Assembly (NCBI RefSeq): GCF_009730915.1
Contig: NC_052480.1
Location: forward strand, 930,001 to 994,000
Source of the DNA: Dioscorea cayenensis subsp. rotundata
Lineage: Eukaryota; Streptophyta; Magnoliopsida; Dioscoreales; Dioscoreaceae
Length of the DNA: 64,000 nt
Direction: 5' to 3'
Shown: positions 26,201 to 37,330 of the stretch, in pieces
How positions within the stretch are numbered: position 1 is the first letter of the stretch
Layout: the number at the start of each line of letters is the position of its first letter
Made by a program: the position numbers and the translations under genes
The notes under the pieces: model-generated
The model's database searches: none
Told to the model about the DNA's origin: nothing
Seen by the model: the letters and a program-made list of their open reading frames with translations, nothing else

Positions 26201-26420
26201 TTGAATGAACGGCCAAGATCGATTCGATCCGAGCGGTCCAAAAATACCCTCAGTTGGTAGAATAATGCTGATCTTGGTCAGCATACTGACTACACATGGG
26301 CAGGCTGCTACGAGTGTTGCACTGCTACATGATGATATCTAGAAGTTACTATAGTAATGCCTACTGCTACTGGTGAAATTACTACAGATGAGCATCCATT
26401 AAAAATATTTGTTTATAACA
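20254..26420 (-). mobile_element. Ty1/copia LTR retrotransposon, broken
   Basis: Fossil element read on the minus strand. LTRs are 20254-20651 and 26018-26420, both with TG...CA ends, flanked by ATATA on each side (20249-20253, 26421-26425), which is weak evidence because the site is a TA repeat. A primer-binding-like site (TTATCAGCACG on the minus strand) touches the inner edge of the right LTR and a purine-rich tract (AAGGGGAG) the inner edge of the left LTR. Order on the minus strand: gag-like region about 25.2-24.2 kb, integrase about 23.9-22.9 kb, reverse transcriptase about 22.5-21.8 kb, RNase H about 21.5-21.1 kb, which is the copia order. The coding part is broken in many places (ten or more). 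The LTRs differ at very roughly one position in ten by eye, so the insertion is probably millions of years old. Confidence 0.9.
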
Positions 26421-26886
26421 ATATATATATATAAAGGTGTTTGATGAAATGCGTGTGAGAAGACTTGGGGCTTATATTGTAATGAAATGCTTGTATCCCG
26501 GTTTATTAAGTGTTTGATGAAATGCTTGTCAGAAGAGAGTCAAACTTCATATGTATATATATATATATACATAAAGGTGTTTGATGAAATGCGTTTGAGA
26601 AGACTTGGGGCTTATATATTGTAATGAAATGCTTGTATCCTGGTTTCTTAAGTGTTTGATGAAATGCTTGTGAGTAGAGTCAAGTTCATATTATATATAT
26701 ATACATAAAGATGTTTGATGGAATGCTTGTGAGAAGACTTGGCTTATATATTGTTATGAAATGCTTGTATCCTGGTTGCTTAAAGTGTTTTATGAAATGA
26801 CACTGAAAAAACAACGCATGCTTATATAATAAGTAATCAGTTACAAGGTTAAGTATTGGTTTTTGACACTTATATATATATATATA
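26421..26886 (+). repeat. Minisatellite from the MO 3'-UTR motif (right part)
   Basis: Continuation of the array left of the copia element: repeated GTGTTTGATGAAATGC separated by GAGAAGACTTGGGGCTTATA and (TA)n. About six GATGAAATGC-type units, more varied than on the left side. Confidence 0.8.
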
Positions 26887-27938
26887 TGTTGGGGTTTATC
26901 CGGTTTTTGGAACAATGAAAATCTGCGGAAGTTACTATAGTAATGCTACTGTTCACCGGCACGGTAGCACTATTACTGTTCACATGCGGCCGGTATGCGG
27001 CGCACACTTTCCCGTGAACCTCACTGGTGAATCTATGCGGGCGCAAGCTTGCCCGTGAGCCTTGCTGTCTACCGGGTTACTGTAGTAAAGTTACTGTTCA
27101 CTGTTCATGTGCGGGTCTCATGCGGCCGCAAAACACCCGTGAGCTTCACTGGCGACCTTGTGCGGCCAGTATGCAGCCCGCATAAGCTGCAAAAAATCTT
27201 GTAGAGCTTCCTTGAGTCTTCAAATGTATTCTCAAGTCTTCTACAACACTTTAATGCTTCAAAACAAGCATAAAACACTACCAAACCCATCAATTCTTGT
27301 TAGAATGGGATGAACAAACATACAACAATGCAAAACACAATTTTAGCGTGGAAAACCCTACGAATCGAGGGAAAAACCATGGGACTCCTTAGAGCCTCTT
27401 AAACATGCATCCACTATGTCAACAATGGGTTACAATGGTTCCTCTCTAGCTAACTAGAGGTTTACATGCATGAGGGCAACAAAATTCATAAGAAAGGATT
27501 TGTATGACATTACCACCATCATCATGAACAAGGATGGATAACAAACAACAAGCAGAGGTGAAGAAAGGATCAAACCTAATCAATAGGTTGAGCTTCTTGC
27601 AAGGAATCTCCTCCCGGAGTTTGAGTGAGATCCGGCGATGTTTGGCCGTCCGATCTCCTTGCCCTAGCTCCCTCTCTTCTCTTTCTCCACTCTTGGTTTC
27701 TTGGTGGTAGCTTCCTCTCTGTCTCTCTCACATGTTGCACATAGCCCCTTTCTCCAAGAATGACTCATTCTCATTCACAAAAGAATGAGAGAATTTAATC
27801 TGTGAAATTACCTTGTTGCCATCCACTTCTTCATTATTGACATAGCTTCATTTTTTTCTTTTTCATTTTTATCTTGAGCCAAGCTCAAGCTTTATTTCTT
27901 CTTTGTTGGTAGCCCACCAAATGAGCTGAAACCCAACA
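26887..27938. mobile_element. Solo LTR of a retrotransposon
   Basis: 1,052 bp with terminal TGTTGGG and CCCAACA, flanked by ATATA at 26882-26886 and 27939-27943. No internal coding part. The short inverted ends and the TAGCGTGGAAAACCC stretch are usual for plant copia-type LTRs, but the family is uncertain. It sits in a (TA)n tract. Confidence 0.65.
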
Positions 27939-27943
27939 ATATA

Positions 27944-28826
27944 TATATAAATGGGTCTAGCTCTAATCAAATATTGTAAATCCAAGAAATTAATCAAAGA
28001 TGTATGCAAGACATGCATGAATAAGTATTTTCGTTTTTTTTTTTCTAAAGAAAAAATATGGATAAAATACTTAAATTAAAATAAAATATAAAATACAATA
28101 AAAAACTGCATAAAATAAATAAATAAATAATGAGTTGACAACAGAGATAGAATTCACTAGTTGTAGACTATGAACCCAGACTAACCTCGACACACAAATG
28201 AAAAAAAAAATCCCAATTTATTAATTTGTATTATAGTTTTGAGAGTACGTTATGCTTGATATATTCATCAAAGTTCTTTGTTGATTATTTAAATAAAATC
28301 AAAATTAAAAAAATTATGGAAAAATGTGCTGTATTTTTTTTTTTTTGATAAAAATAGATAAATTATAGTTTTATTGAAATAAAAAATAGACCAAACACAA
28401 ATGCTCTGTATTTTGAATTATGAATTTTACTTTATTTTGAGAAGAGTTGATCCAAAATTAAGAAATAAAGAATTATTTTTCCCAAAATGTCTTTCTTGTT
28501 TGAATTACGTGGAAGAGAATTGTGTACCTTCAAGTCTCTGACCATTCTTAGGTAAATCTCATCAAAATTGGCCACTAGAAGCTAACAAAACAAGAAACAG
28601 AACCAAAGTTAGACTTGAACCCTTGGAGATACCACATTCATGGTCAAACCCAATAAAGGCCAAATCTTTAATTCCAAGAGACAAAGTCCTCCAAATATGA
28701 TATCCTCCTTGATAGCTAGCTCAAAACATTTTAATTCAACATTAAAATTTTATATAAAGCAATATACTCCTTGTAAAAGAAAAATAATTATTCAACAATT
28801 ATTTTTTCCCAAAAAAATAAAAAAAA
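27944..28826. other. Spacer and upstream region of MO-5
   Basis: AT-rich. Contains a LINE-tail-like piece (AAAATAGATAAATTATAG) near 28345-28390 and, at 28559-28826, sequence related to the MO-3 and MO-6 upstream regions, with a reversed W-box core GGTCAA at 28643-28648 and a TTTTATATAAAGC TATA-like motif near 28746-28760. Confidence 0.5.
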
Positions 28827-29368
28827 ATGAAGGTGGTGCATGAAGTAGTAATAGTTGGAGCTGGTATCGCCGGACTTGCAACAACCCTGGCACTCAACAA
28901 GACAGGCATTCAAATCATAGTCCTAGAAAAAGCACATGAACTTTGCGCCACCGGCGCCGCCATCCCTCTCTCTCCCAACGCATGGTGAGCTCTCAATGCT
29001 CTCCGCGTTGCCACCAAACTCACATCCATCTATCAACCCTTTCAACTGTAATTAACCTTACAGAATTCTAAACATGATTATAATTAGACAACATTTTATT
29101 TTTACTGATCATTAATATTGTCTTAATTTAATATGCAGGGGCCATGTGACAAACCTCATCACCGGTGCAACCCAAGTGATTAACTTCACTGGAACAATTA
29201 ACAGGTATATATATGTTATTGATATTGTTTTGTAAGCTCAAACCATGCAATCTAATAATGCAAATATTTACAGTGGGGATATTGGAGCAAGAGCAGTTCA
29301 TAGAAAAGTATTACTAGAAACTCTTGCTAATGAACTCCCAGAAAATACAATCAAGTTCTCAATCAACA

Positions 29369-31477
29369 TGTCACGCCCCAGCCCCACAAGCCGGGTCCAT
29401 TGACAGATCGGCCGCACCCAATGGGATTGGACCCACTAGGTGCAAGGCCTCAGAATTGACCTGGTAAGAGTCAACCCTAACAGGCAGAACAGAAACAACA
29501 ATATAGGCCACAAATAGAGTCACAGAAATAGAGATAATAAGATACGGACTAAGACAGTCCTACAGAGTACACACGTAGTTTACAAGCCAAATAATACAAA
29601 TAAGATACAAGTCTCACTCATACAGAATAAAAATAACACCCAAGTTTCACAACCTCAAGAACAGATGTTTGACAAGTCCACAATTACAGAAGGAGCCCCA
29701 GAACAACCCACGGATCCTACGCTTGATTTTCTCCTGTGAAAGGAAAAATTCACATAGTACATGAGCCACAAGAGCCTAGTAGGATCGCAGAAAATAACAA
29801 AATAATACAGATATAGCAGAATAATTAATAATTCAGACAGAATATAGAAATAATCAGAAATACAGAAAACATGCAGAAAACAGACATGCACATCTCCCTG
29901 ATTGATAACAGAAATCAACAACACGAAGCTGGATCATCGACTGTGAAGTCGGAACTAAATAGAATATCAACAGCCGGAGCTGGATCTTCGACCGCAGTCG
30001 GAACGGACACACACACATGGCTAGGACTTGCTCCTCCTAGCTGGGTGAGCCAGAAATGGAGATGCACTAAAAATCCGCAAAAATTCAAAATACAGACAAC
30101 AGAGATACTGAATAAATAATGCAATAATAAAATAAATAATAAATGAAATTATTACACAATGCAGTAATTAAAATAAATAATTATTGCCAGAAATACGGAA
30201 TTATACAGTGCGAGAGCCTACCTGGCTCCGAGCTACACTGTCGGGTTCACCAAGTCCCACGCACAAAGATTCTCTACCGAATCTAACCCAACAAAACAAG
30301 CTAACTTAGATTTTGCAAGACTTGGGCTGGGTTTTAACTTACAAATAAAAAGGAAAAAAACAAGCATTAAAATAATAATGATAATATTACAACCATTCAC
30401 AAAACCCACAATAATAATTAAAACACCAACCAAATAAAAAAGAACAACAAGTACTCTAAGACCAAAATTACCAGGATACCAGGAAAAATTCCAAAATGAA
30501 GAATCAAGTCTAAGATTTCATGCAATTTAAAAAAACACAGAATCACAAAAAATGCACTAATGCACGGGTTCCAAGAGATATGGCCTTCAAAGAATTTACA
30601 CAATTCTAATGAAAGGCAAAAACAACTTGCTAATTAGACATCACCTTAAACATGGTTTTAAACCCAACAAAAATAGAACATGCTATGCAACTAAAATTCT
30701 CCATGAAAGCTATAAAAATAAAAACCAGAACAAAACTTTCCACTAACCCAAGATTCAGAATGAATATATTTAAATATATATGCATACACAAACATAAAAT
30801 AATATTAAAATAAATCAACTAAATTATAACCTTGCTGCATACTCACTAATTCAAATTACAAACATGCAAACCTATAACCAAATAATTTAACTCATGAATG
30901 TATTGGTAGGAATATACATATTTATACATATAGATATCCGTACAAAATACATAAATAATACAATAATTCACTTAAGATAATATGCTTACTCCAAGCCATA
31001 ACTTAAGATAAAACATAATTCAATAATTCCATAACAAATTAAATTTCAGAACATCAAGATGCATATAAATAAACAAAATATAAATCTAAAAAGAATTAAT
31101 GAAACCATGCTTTGAAGGCTTTAGATTACCAACATCATACAATACACACACACATGCAGAATCCTAACAATCATATACGAGCATAAATACATAAATATTA
31201 TCCATACAAAAGCACAAAACACCAGATCAGGCTTCAAGGTTGCAGGTTCACAAGAAGATCAAAGCTACACTTATGCATACAAAGATAATTAAGACAAGCT
31301 AAAGAAATAAATAAAAAAAAAAAGGCATGGATCTAACCTCCAACCAAAGAGGAAGCAAGATCCCAGGACTGCAACTATGGCCACCAAGAAAACCTCAAGC
31401 TCAAGAGTTGAAGTGCTTCTAAAGGCAAGCACACACACCCACTCTCAGAATTCTAAACCAACACCAAGCTCTCCTCT
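29369..31477. mobile_element. Unclassified ~2.1-kb repeat insertion in MO-5 exon 3
   Basis: Foreign DNA starting at or near TGTCACGCCCCAG and ending about where MO-5 exon 3 resumes. The TGTCACGCCCC start resembles the LTR end of some plant retrotransposons, but no matching right terminus or target duplication is visible, and host exon sequence is missing at the junction, so one end seems to have been lost with flanking DNA. No coherent protein is seen. Boundaries are uncertain by tens of bases. Confidence 0.5.
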
Positions 31478-31878
31478 TAAAAGCAAAGCGTTGATCGGTT
31501 GTGATGGCGTGCACTCGGTGGTGGCGCAGTGGCTTGGGCTCACAGCACCGGTGCTTTCCAACCGCTCGGCGATCCGTGGCTTGGCCGTGTTCCCTTCTGG
31601 TCATGATTTCAAGCATGAAGTTCACCAGTTGGTTGGAGATGGTATAAGAGCTGGTTTTGTTCCTGTTAATGATACTGATGTTTACTAGGGCTTCACCTCC
31701 CATCTAATTCCTCAAGGTTAATTATATTATATTTAATTAATCAATTAAATTTTACATTTTATAATTTTTAAGCTATAAATATTGATTTATTTATTATTTA
31801 TTATTTATATTTTAGATATGACAACAAAGCCTGAGCTAATACAAAAGGAACTAATAGAGCACTTGGCTAAAGATTGCA

Positions 31879-33234
31879 CCAAGGACCAGGGACGGAACCA
31901 AAGGGGGGCTAGCAGGGGCTTCAGCCCCCCCTCGGCACCAGTAAGGTTTTTTTTTTTGTTTGGCCGGAAACATAGAAGTTATAGAACCATGCAAACCAGC
32001 CCCCCTTCGGCCATGCCAGCCCTACTAGCAGCCTCTCATCCGCCTTGATAATCACTACATAGATACTAAAGACCATGAGGAAGAACTTTTGTATTCAACT
32101 CGACCTCAGAAAATGTTTGTACAAGTCGGGATAATTCATGGAATATGAGATGTTCAAAGGAAAACAGAAAAAACCAGCCAAGTTTGAAATATGCTTTTAT
32201 AATTTACAGAAACTTCAGTAACTGAAATGAAACTGGTGCATTGAGAGCATGAGTCAATTGCATTCTGGTTAAACCAAACCAACTAATATTGCCTTGAACT
32301 AATGTGCATCCATTTGATGATCTCATCCTGGCCGTTCATTGGGAAACCAATCTTGACTCTTAAGGTTGCCTCGAACTTAAACCAATCATTTTGATGAAAT
32401 TAATCTCAGCCGTTCATTCTTTCCTTCTCAAAACTAACCAACATTCAAACATTTGAAAGATCAGTTTTACCCTTTAATCAAAATCTATTTCCAGGTTTCA
32501 AAATATTCAAAATTCCAGCTTTGCTGCTTTTTCAACCTGGCTGCTTCTACACTGTATCCACTCTACTTTTCACTGAGTATGTATATTTTATTATTTATTT
32601 TTTTTAATTATTGGATCATACAATCAATGTTCAAGTATTACTTCTTATTGAAAATGAGAGAATGAATGTATTAAATTTATGGGTGAAATAAATATAACAT
32701 GAATGATAAACTTCATTTTTATAAATATGCCTACAATGTGTTTGATTAAATGCCTTGATGAGTTAAAATATTGAAAATATCAAATATCAAATAGTAATAT
32801 GTATCATAATGTATATATGTATAAGTAAATAATGTTTAGTGTTGAGAGGGCATTTTCGGTGATGAATATTGTGAAAATTGACTTGCGCAACAAAATGGGA
32901 GACGAGTGGATGAACGATAGCATGATTGTCTATATTGAGAAAGAGGTTTTTGCAACTATTGACAATGAGGCGATTCTACAATGTTTTCAAAAAATGCAAA
33001 CTCATCGTATTCAGTTACCTTCTCTGAGTAGCATGCGTCACACAGATGACAATTCTAGCTCTAGTGTGCATAGATAAATGGTTTATGTTTTTTTTGTGAT
33101 TTTATTAATTAAATGTCACAATATCGCACTATTTTGTTTTGAATACAATTTATGTTAACTAAATTTTTTTTTTAACATTTTGCCCTCAGCCCCCCCCCCA
33201 ATCAATAAATCCTGGTTCCGTCCCTGCCAAGGAC
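31879..33234 (+). mobile_element. hAT DNA transposon, internally deleted
   Basis: Element 31887-33226 (1,340 bp) with 14-bp perfect terminal inverted repeats CAGGGACGGAACCA / TGGTTCCGTCCCTG and a perfect 8-bp target duplication CCAAGGAC at 31879-31886 and 33227-33234. An open frame at 32832-33077 (81 aa, MFSVERAFSVMNIVKIDLRN...) is the C-terminal dimerisation part of a hAT transposase of the ZMYM1-like plant group (ERAFS, LRNKMGDEWMND). The rest of the transposase is gone, so the element is non-autonomous. It sits within MO-5 exon 4. Confidence 0.93.
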
Positions 33235-33678
33235 TATCTTAACGTGATCAAACACTTAGAACTCTCAACAATCACATGGGGACAGTTGCTGTTCTGAGTA
33301 CCATGTGATGTTCTCTTCGGTAGGACACACAACGGTGTTGTCACGGTGGCCGGCGACGCGTTTCACCCAATGACACCGGACCTGGGACAAGGTGGCTGCA
33401 CTGCACTTGAGGATGCTGTTGTGCTGGCTCGGTGCATGGCAAACTCGCCTGACAGCATGTCAAGTGGCATGGAGATGTACGTGAAGGAAATGAGGTGGAG
33501 GGTGGCCGGAATAATCACCTGAGCGTTCTTGTCAGGGTGGGTGCAACAAAGTGGAACTGGGTGGAGTTGGTGGCTGGTAAAGTTGTTTAGAGACCATTTG
33601 TTTTACAGGTTTGTTCAGCCGAGGATTGCAAATATTGTGCACTATGATTGTGGAGTTTTGCCGGAGAAGACTTGTTGA

Positions 33679-35310
33679 GGATGATGGAGATGTGTTTCTT
33701 AGCTTGTTTTGTTTATATATATGTTTGTGTGGATGATTTTGGATTGCATTTGGGTGTCTGATCAAATGATTGTGTAAAACTCAAAGCTTGTAAACATATG
33801 TTTTTTTTTTATTTGATTAGTACGCCTATGAGAATATTTGATGAGATTCATGTTTATTTATTTATTTATTTTTAGCAAATTAAAGTGACAAAGGAAAAAA
33901 AAAGACAGATAGGTGCTTACGTAAACGGTGTAATGAATTATACTATAGGTGTAAAGTTTTGAATGCTTTACTCTTTTTGAGTATTTTATGGTGAATTGCT
34001 ACTAGGCCATTAGTGAATTCTCAAACACCTACAACAAAACTCAGGTTTATATCGACAAACTAAACAATAAGTCTCATTACATGTAACATATTTTAGCAAT
34101 CGTAGATCGCTTTTCTATATATACATTTTGAAAATGGATAAACAAATCAAATTGAATTAAAAAGGGAGTTACAGAAATTACAAAGATGGAAAAAAGAGAG
34201 TAAATAGAATCTAGTAGTATTAGACATATATACAATGGTGCAAAAACTCTATTAGATATGGTATTATTAATCTCAACTTCACATCTTTTCCATTAGAGAT
34301 GTTCTTCGTTAGAGGTGAAAGAAAAGAGTTTTGAAATGGTTTTTTACATTCTGAATGTTAACTTTGGTCTTTATGGACTTTCAATTGCGCAATGCATAAA
34401 AAAAAAATTGGTACGCATTCCAACACAACTTACACCATTCTATCCTAAAAGATAAAACAAAAGACACAGATGCCACTAAAGTCACATTCATTACAAACTC
34501 TTAACATTAAAAAGGGCACTTCAATATATACCAGGTTTCTCCATTGGTGCTTCAAGTTATCTTCATTAGACGTTGGTCAAAATATTCTCTTCTTTTTTTC
34601 ATTGGTCAAGGCCATGTGAAGCTTCCAATCACTCTCAACAAGAGAAGGTTAAGACTTCTATAATATATATACATGGATGGAACTAACAAATTTAAAAATA
34701 TCTTAAAAATAAAATTATGATATTTTGAAAATTCTAATTTTTAAATATTTCTAGCAATAAACCCTTTTTGTCCCCAAAGTTGAGATTGCAAAGTTCAATA
34801 TTCAATGCAGTGGAGATGATGCAGTGATGAGAAAAAAACTCATACCAAATTAATGTTTTTTTTATAAATATAAACAAAAACATAACCCTCAACCATCATT
34901 TTTTTAGAAAATTAGTTTTTCAATCTCTCATTTAGCAAATCACTTAGTTTTATTATGCAAAATCTGGAAGGTCATTCCATTATAAATATCTTTAAGGCCT
35001 ATCAAAATTGACCACTGCATGAGAACTTTCTAAAGAGGACAAGAAACAAAAAAAGCAAAGTTCTAAGCACCACTAACTTTGAAGTCTTATAGGTAGATTT
35101 TTCTATCAAGAAACCAGGCTTACAAAGAAAACCACAATTCCATCATATGCTGCAAAACAATTACAGGTCAAGTTTGAAGTTTGAATTCAACATTAAAAAT
35201 ATATATAAATCACATAACAATACAAACTTCATCAAAGAAAAAGGAAATTAAGGTCAAGTTTATAAGTAATCCAACAAGAAGTAAAGTTAGTAAACCAGAC
35301 CCCCAAAATT
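33679..35310. other. Spacer between MO-5 and MO-6 with the MO-6 promoter
   Basis: No gene seen. The start is MO-5 3' UTR-like sequence. Reversed W-box cores GGTCAA lie at 34575-34580 and 34604-34609, a forward TTGACC at 35008-35013, and a TATA-like TATATATAAATC at 35201-35212, about 100 bp before the MO-6 ATG. From ~34,990 the sequence is related to the MO-3 upstream region. Confidence 0.5.
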
Positions 35311-37330
35311 ATGGAGGAGGTCCATGAAGCAGTGATAGTAGGTGCAGGAATCGCCGGACTAGCAACAGCAATAGCACTTAAAAAAGTAGGCATTCAAAGC
35401 ATAGTCCTAGAAAAATCTCATCAACTTCGCGCCACCGGCGCCGCCATCACCCTCGCCCCCAACGCATGGCGAGCTCTAGACGCTCTCGGCGTTGCCACCA
35501 AGCTCACCTCCATCTACCGAACTTTTGAACGGTACGTTGAGTATGTGTTTAATTTTTTTCTCTTAAATCTTAAAATTAATACATGAATTTATTTTTAAAC
35601 ATGCAATTAATTGGATCCTTTCAATATGCAGAGGATATGTGACAAACCTCATCACTGGTGCAACACAAGAGCAGTCCTTCAAAGGAACAAATACTGACAG
35701 GTATATATATATATATATATATATTTAGATTTGTATACTTTACAATATAGTAATGTTTGATAATTTCAGTGGAGATGAAGATATGGGAGTGAGATCAGTA
35801 CATAGAAAAGTATTACTAGAAACTCTTGCTAATGAACTCCCACCAAACACCATCAAGTTCTCCATCAAAATCACTTCAATCAAAAGCCAAGAAGAAGAAG
35901 ATGTAACAGTGTTGCAGTTGGAGGATGGGAGCGTTATTAGAACTAAAGTGTTGATCGGTTGTGACGGTGTGCACTCAGTGGTGGCACAGTGGCTCGGGCT
36001 TACAACGCCGGTTGACTCCGGTCGGTCGGCGGTTCGTGGTTTGAGCGTGTTCCCTGCCGGTCATGGTCTCAAGCATCAACTTCACCAGTTCGTTGGAAAT
36101 GATGCTAGATGTGCTTTCGTAGCTATGAATGAAACTGATGTTTTTTGGGGCATTACCACCACAGGTTTATTTAATATTCATTTTAATATATGTTTTTTTT
36201 TTCTTATTTAATAATTAATTTTTTTGGGCCATTACCACCAGAGGTTTAATTTATTTAATATTCATTTTAATATATAATTTTTTTCTTAATTTTTAATTAA
36301 ATTAAACCACCACCGGTTAGTTTAGTGGTCAGTTACAAATTATTGCTTAGGCAAGACGTATGGCAATGATGCAGTATACTGTATTAGTTTTGTTTATACA
36401 GTGTTTCGGGCTCAAATACTGTGTTATTTAGTTTGAATGGGTTCCCTACAAAAAATGGTGTATTCTTACCCTTTAAAATTGCATGATAGGAAAATCTTAT
36501 TTATGATACACCAAAAGTTGTTAAGTCATCTTAACTTATTGTATTTTTTTTTTGTTTATCTTTTAATAGCAGTGTTTTCGGTTCATGTTTGTTTATGTTA
36601 CGTTACATGTTCAGTGGACTTTGTTTTGTTTTGCTTATTGTTTTAGCTTGTTCTTGTCTCCCGTAAGAGGCCTTATTGTTGGCGATTTTTTTGTAGGCTC
36701 TACTGTTTTTTTATTTGCGCTGCTTTTTAATTAACGTGGTTTATCCACCTTATAAAATATATATATATATATTTATTTATTTATTTAATTATTTTTATAG
36801 ATGGAAGGATGATGTCGAGAGAGCCAGAGTTAATCAAGAAGGAAGTAACGGAACACTTGGCGAAAGACTGTCCCGCAGAGTACCTTAACGTGATCCAGCG
36901 CGCAGAGCTCTCGACAATAACATGGGCGCCGCTTATGTACCGCGTCCCATGGGACGTGCTCTTCGGCAAGACGCATCGAGGTGGTGTCACGGTTGCCGGC
37001 GATGCTTTCCACCCAATGACGCCTGATTTGGGACAAGGCGGCTGTACAGCGCTGGAGGACGCGGTGGTGCTCGCACGGTGCTTGGCGAACTCGCGTGGTA
37101 ACGTGTCAAGTGGCATGGAGATGTATGTGAAGGAAAGGCGGTGGAGAGTGGCTGGGATAATCACCGGTGCGTTCTTGTCCGGGTGGGTGCAGCAAGGTGG
37201 GACTGGGTGGAGGTGGTGGTTGGTGAAGCTCTTTAGAGATCATTTGTTCTATCGGTTTGTTTTTCCGAGGATTGTGAATGCTGTGAGCTATGATTGTGGG
37301 GTTTTGCCGGAAAAGGAGAAGACTTTGTGA
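35311..37330 (+). CDS. FAD-dependent monooxygenase MO-6
   Basis: Complete gene. Exons 35311-35531, 35632-35700, 35770-36164, 36801-37330; 1,215 nt, 404 aa. Motifs: GAGIAGLATAIAL, GCDGVHSVVAQW, GDAFHPMTPDLGQGG. Closest by eye to MO-3: both read AFxAMNETDVFWGITT at the end of exon 3 and their promoters align. Intron 2 opens with (TA)n at the donor. Intron 3 is 636 bp, far longer than in other copies, because it holds a duplicated exon 3/intron 3 junction and a LINE-like insertion. Family known for FAD/NAD(P)H hydroxylation; substrate unknown. Confidence 0.95.
36165..36300 (+). repeat. Duplicated exon 3/intron 3 boundary inside MO-6 intron 3
   Basis: The segment TTTTTTGGGCCATTACCACC followed by AGAGGTTTAATTTATTTAAT at about 36221-36256 repeats the end of exon 3 (TTTTTTGGGGCATTACCACC) and the start of intron 3. 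It is a local tandem duplication of ~80 bp that leaves a decoy 5' splice site in the intron. Confidence 0.75.
36303..36775 (+). mobile_element. LINE-type 3' end (or SINE-headed insertion) in MO-6 intron 3
   Basis: The segment ends with ACGTGGTTTATCCACCTTATA, the same kind of tail as the LINEs at 48.6 and 53.3 kb. Its start, GGTTAGTTTAGTGGTCAG, looks like a tRNA A-box, so a tRNA-headed SINE sharing a LINE tail is possible, but the ~470-bp length is long for that and no clean B-box is seen. Confidence 0.4.

Larger units (their letters stand above)
28827..33678 (+). pseudogene. FAD-dependent monooxygenase pseudogene MO-5
   Basis: Same exon plan as MO-2/3/4/6: exon 1 28827-29047 (221 nt), exon 2 29139-29204, exon 3 in two pieces 29274-29368 and about 31478-31716, exon 4 in two pieces 31816-31886 and 33235-33678. 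Exon 1 has a CGA-to-TGA change at 28986-28988 (WRAL becomes W-stop). Exon 3 is interrupted by ~2.1 kb of foreign DNA and lacks about 90 bp of coding sequence around the insertion. Further in-frame stops are at 31686-31688 and about 33296. Exon 4 is split by a hAT element. The GAGIAGLAT, GCDGVHSVVAQW and GDAFHPMTPDLGQGG motifs remain readable, so inactivation is not very old. No function is expected. Confidence 0.95.

Noticed and set aside
29655-30818. Several 60-90 codon open frames in the MO-5 insertion
   Set aside because: Low-complexity, hydrophobic-biased translations of AT-rich repeat DNA; no domain seen.
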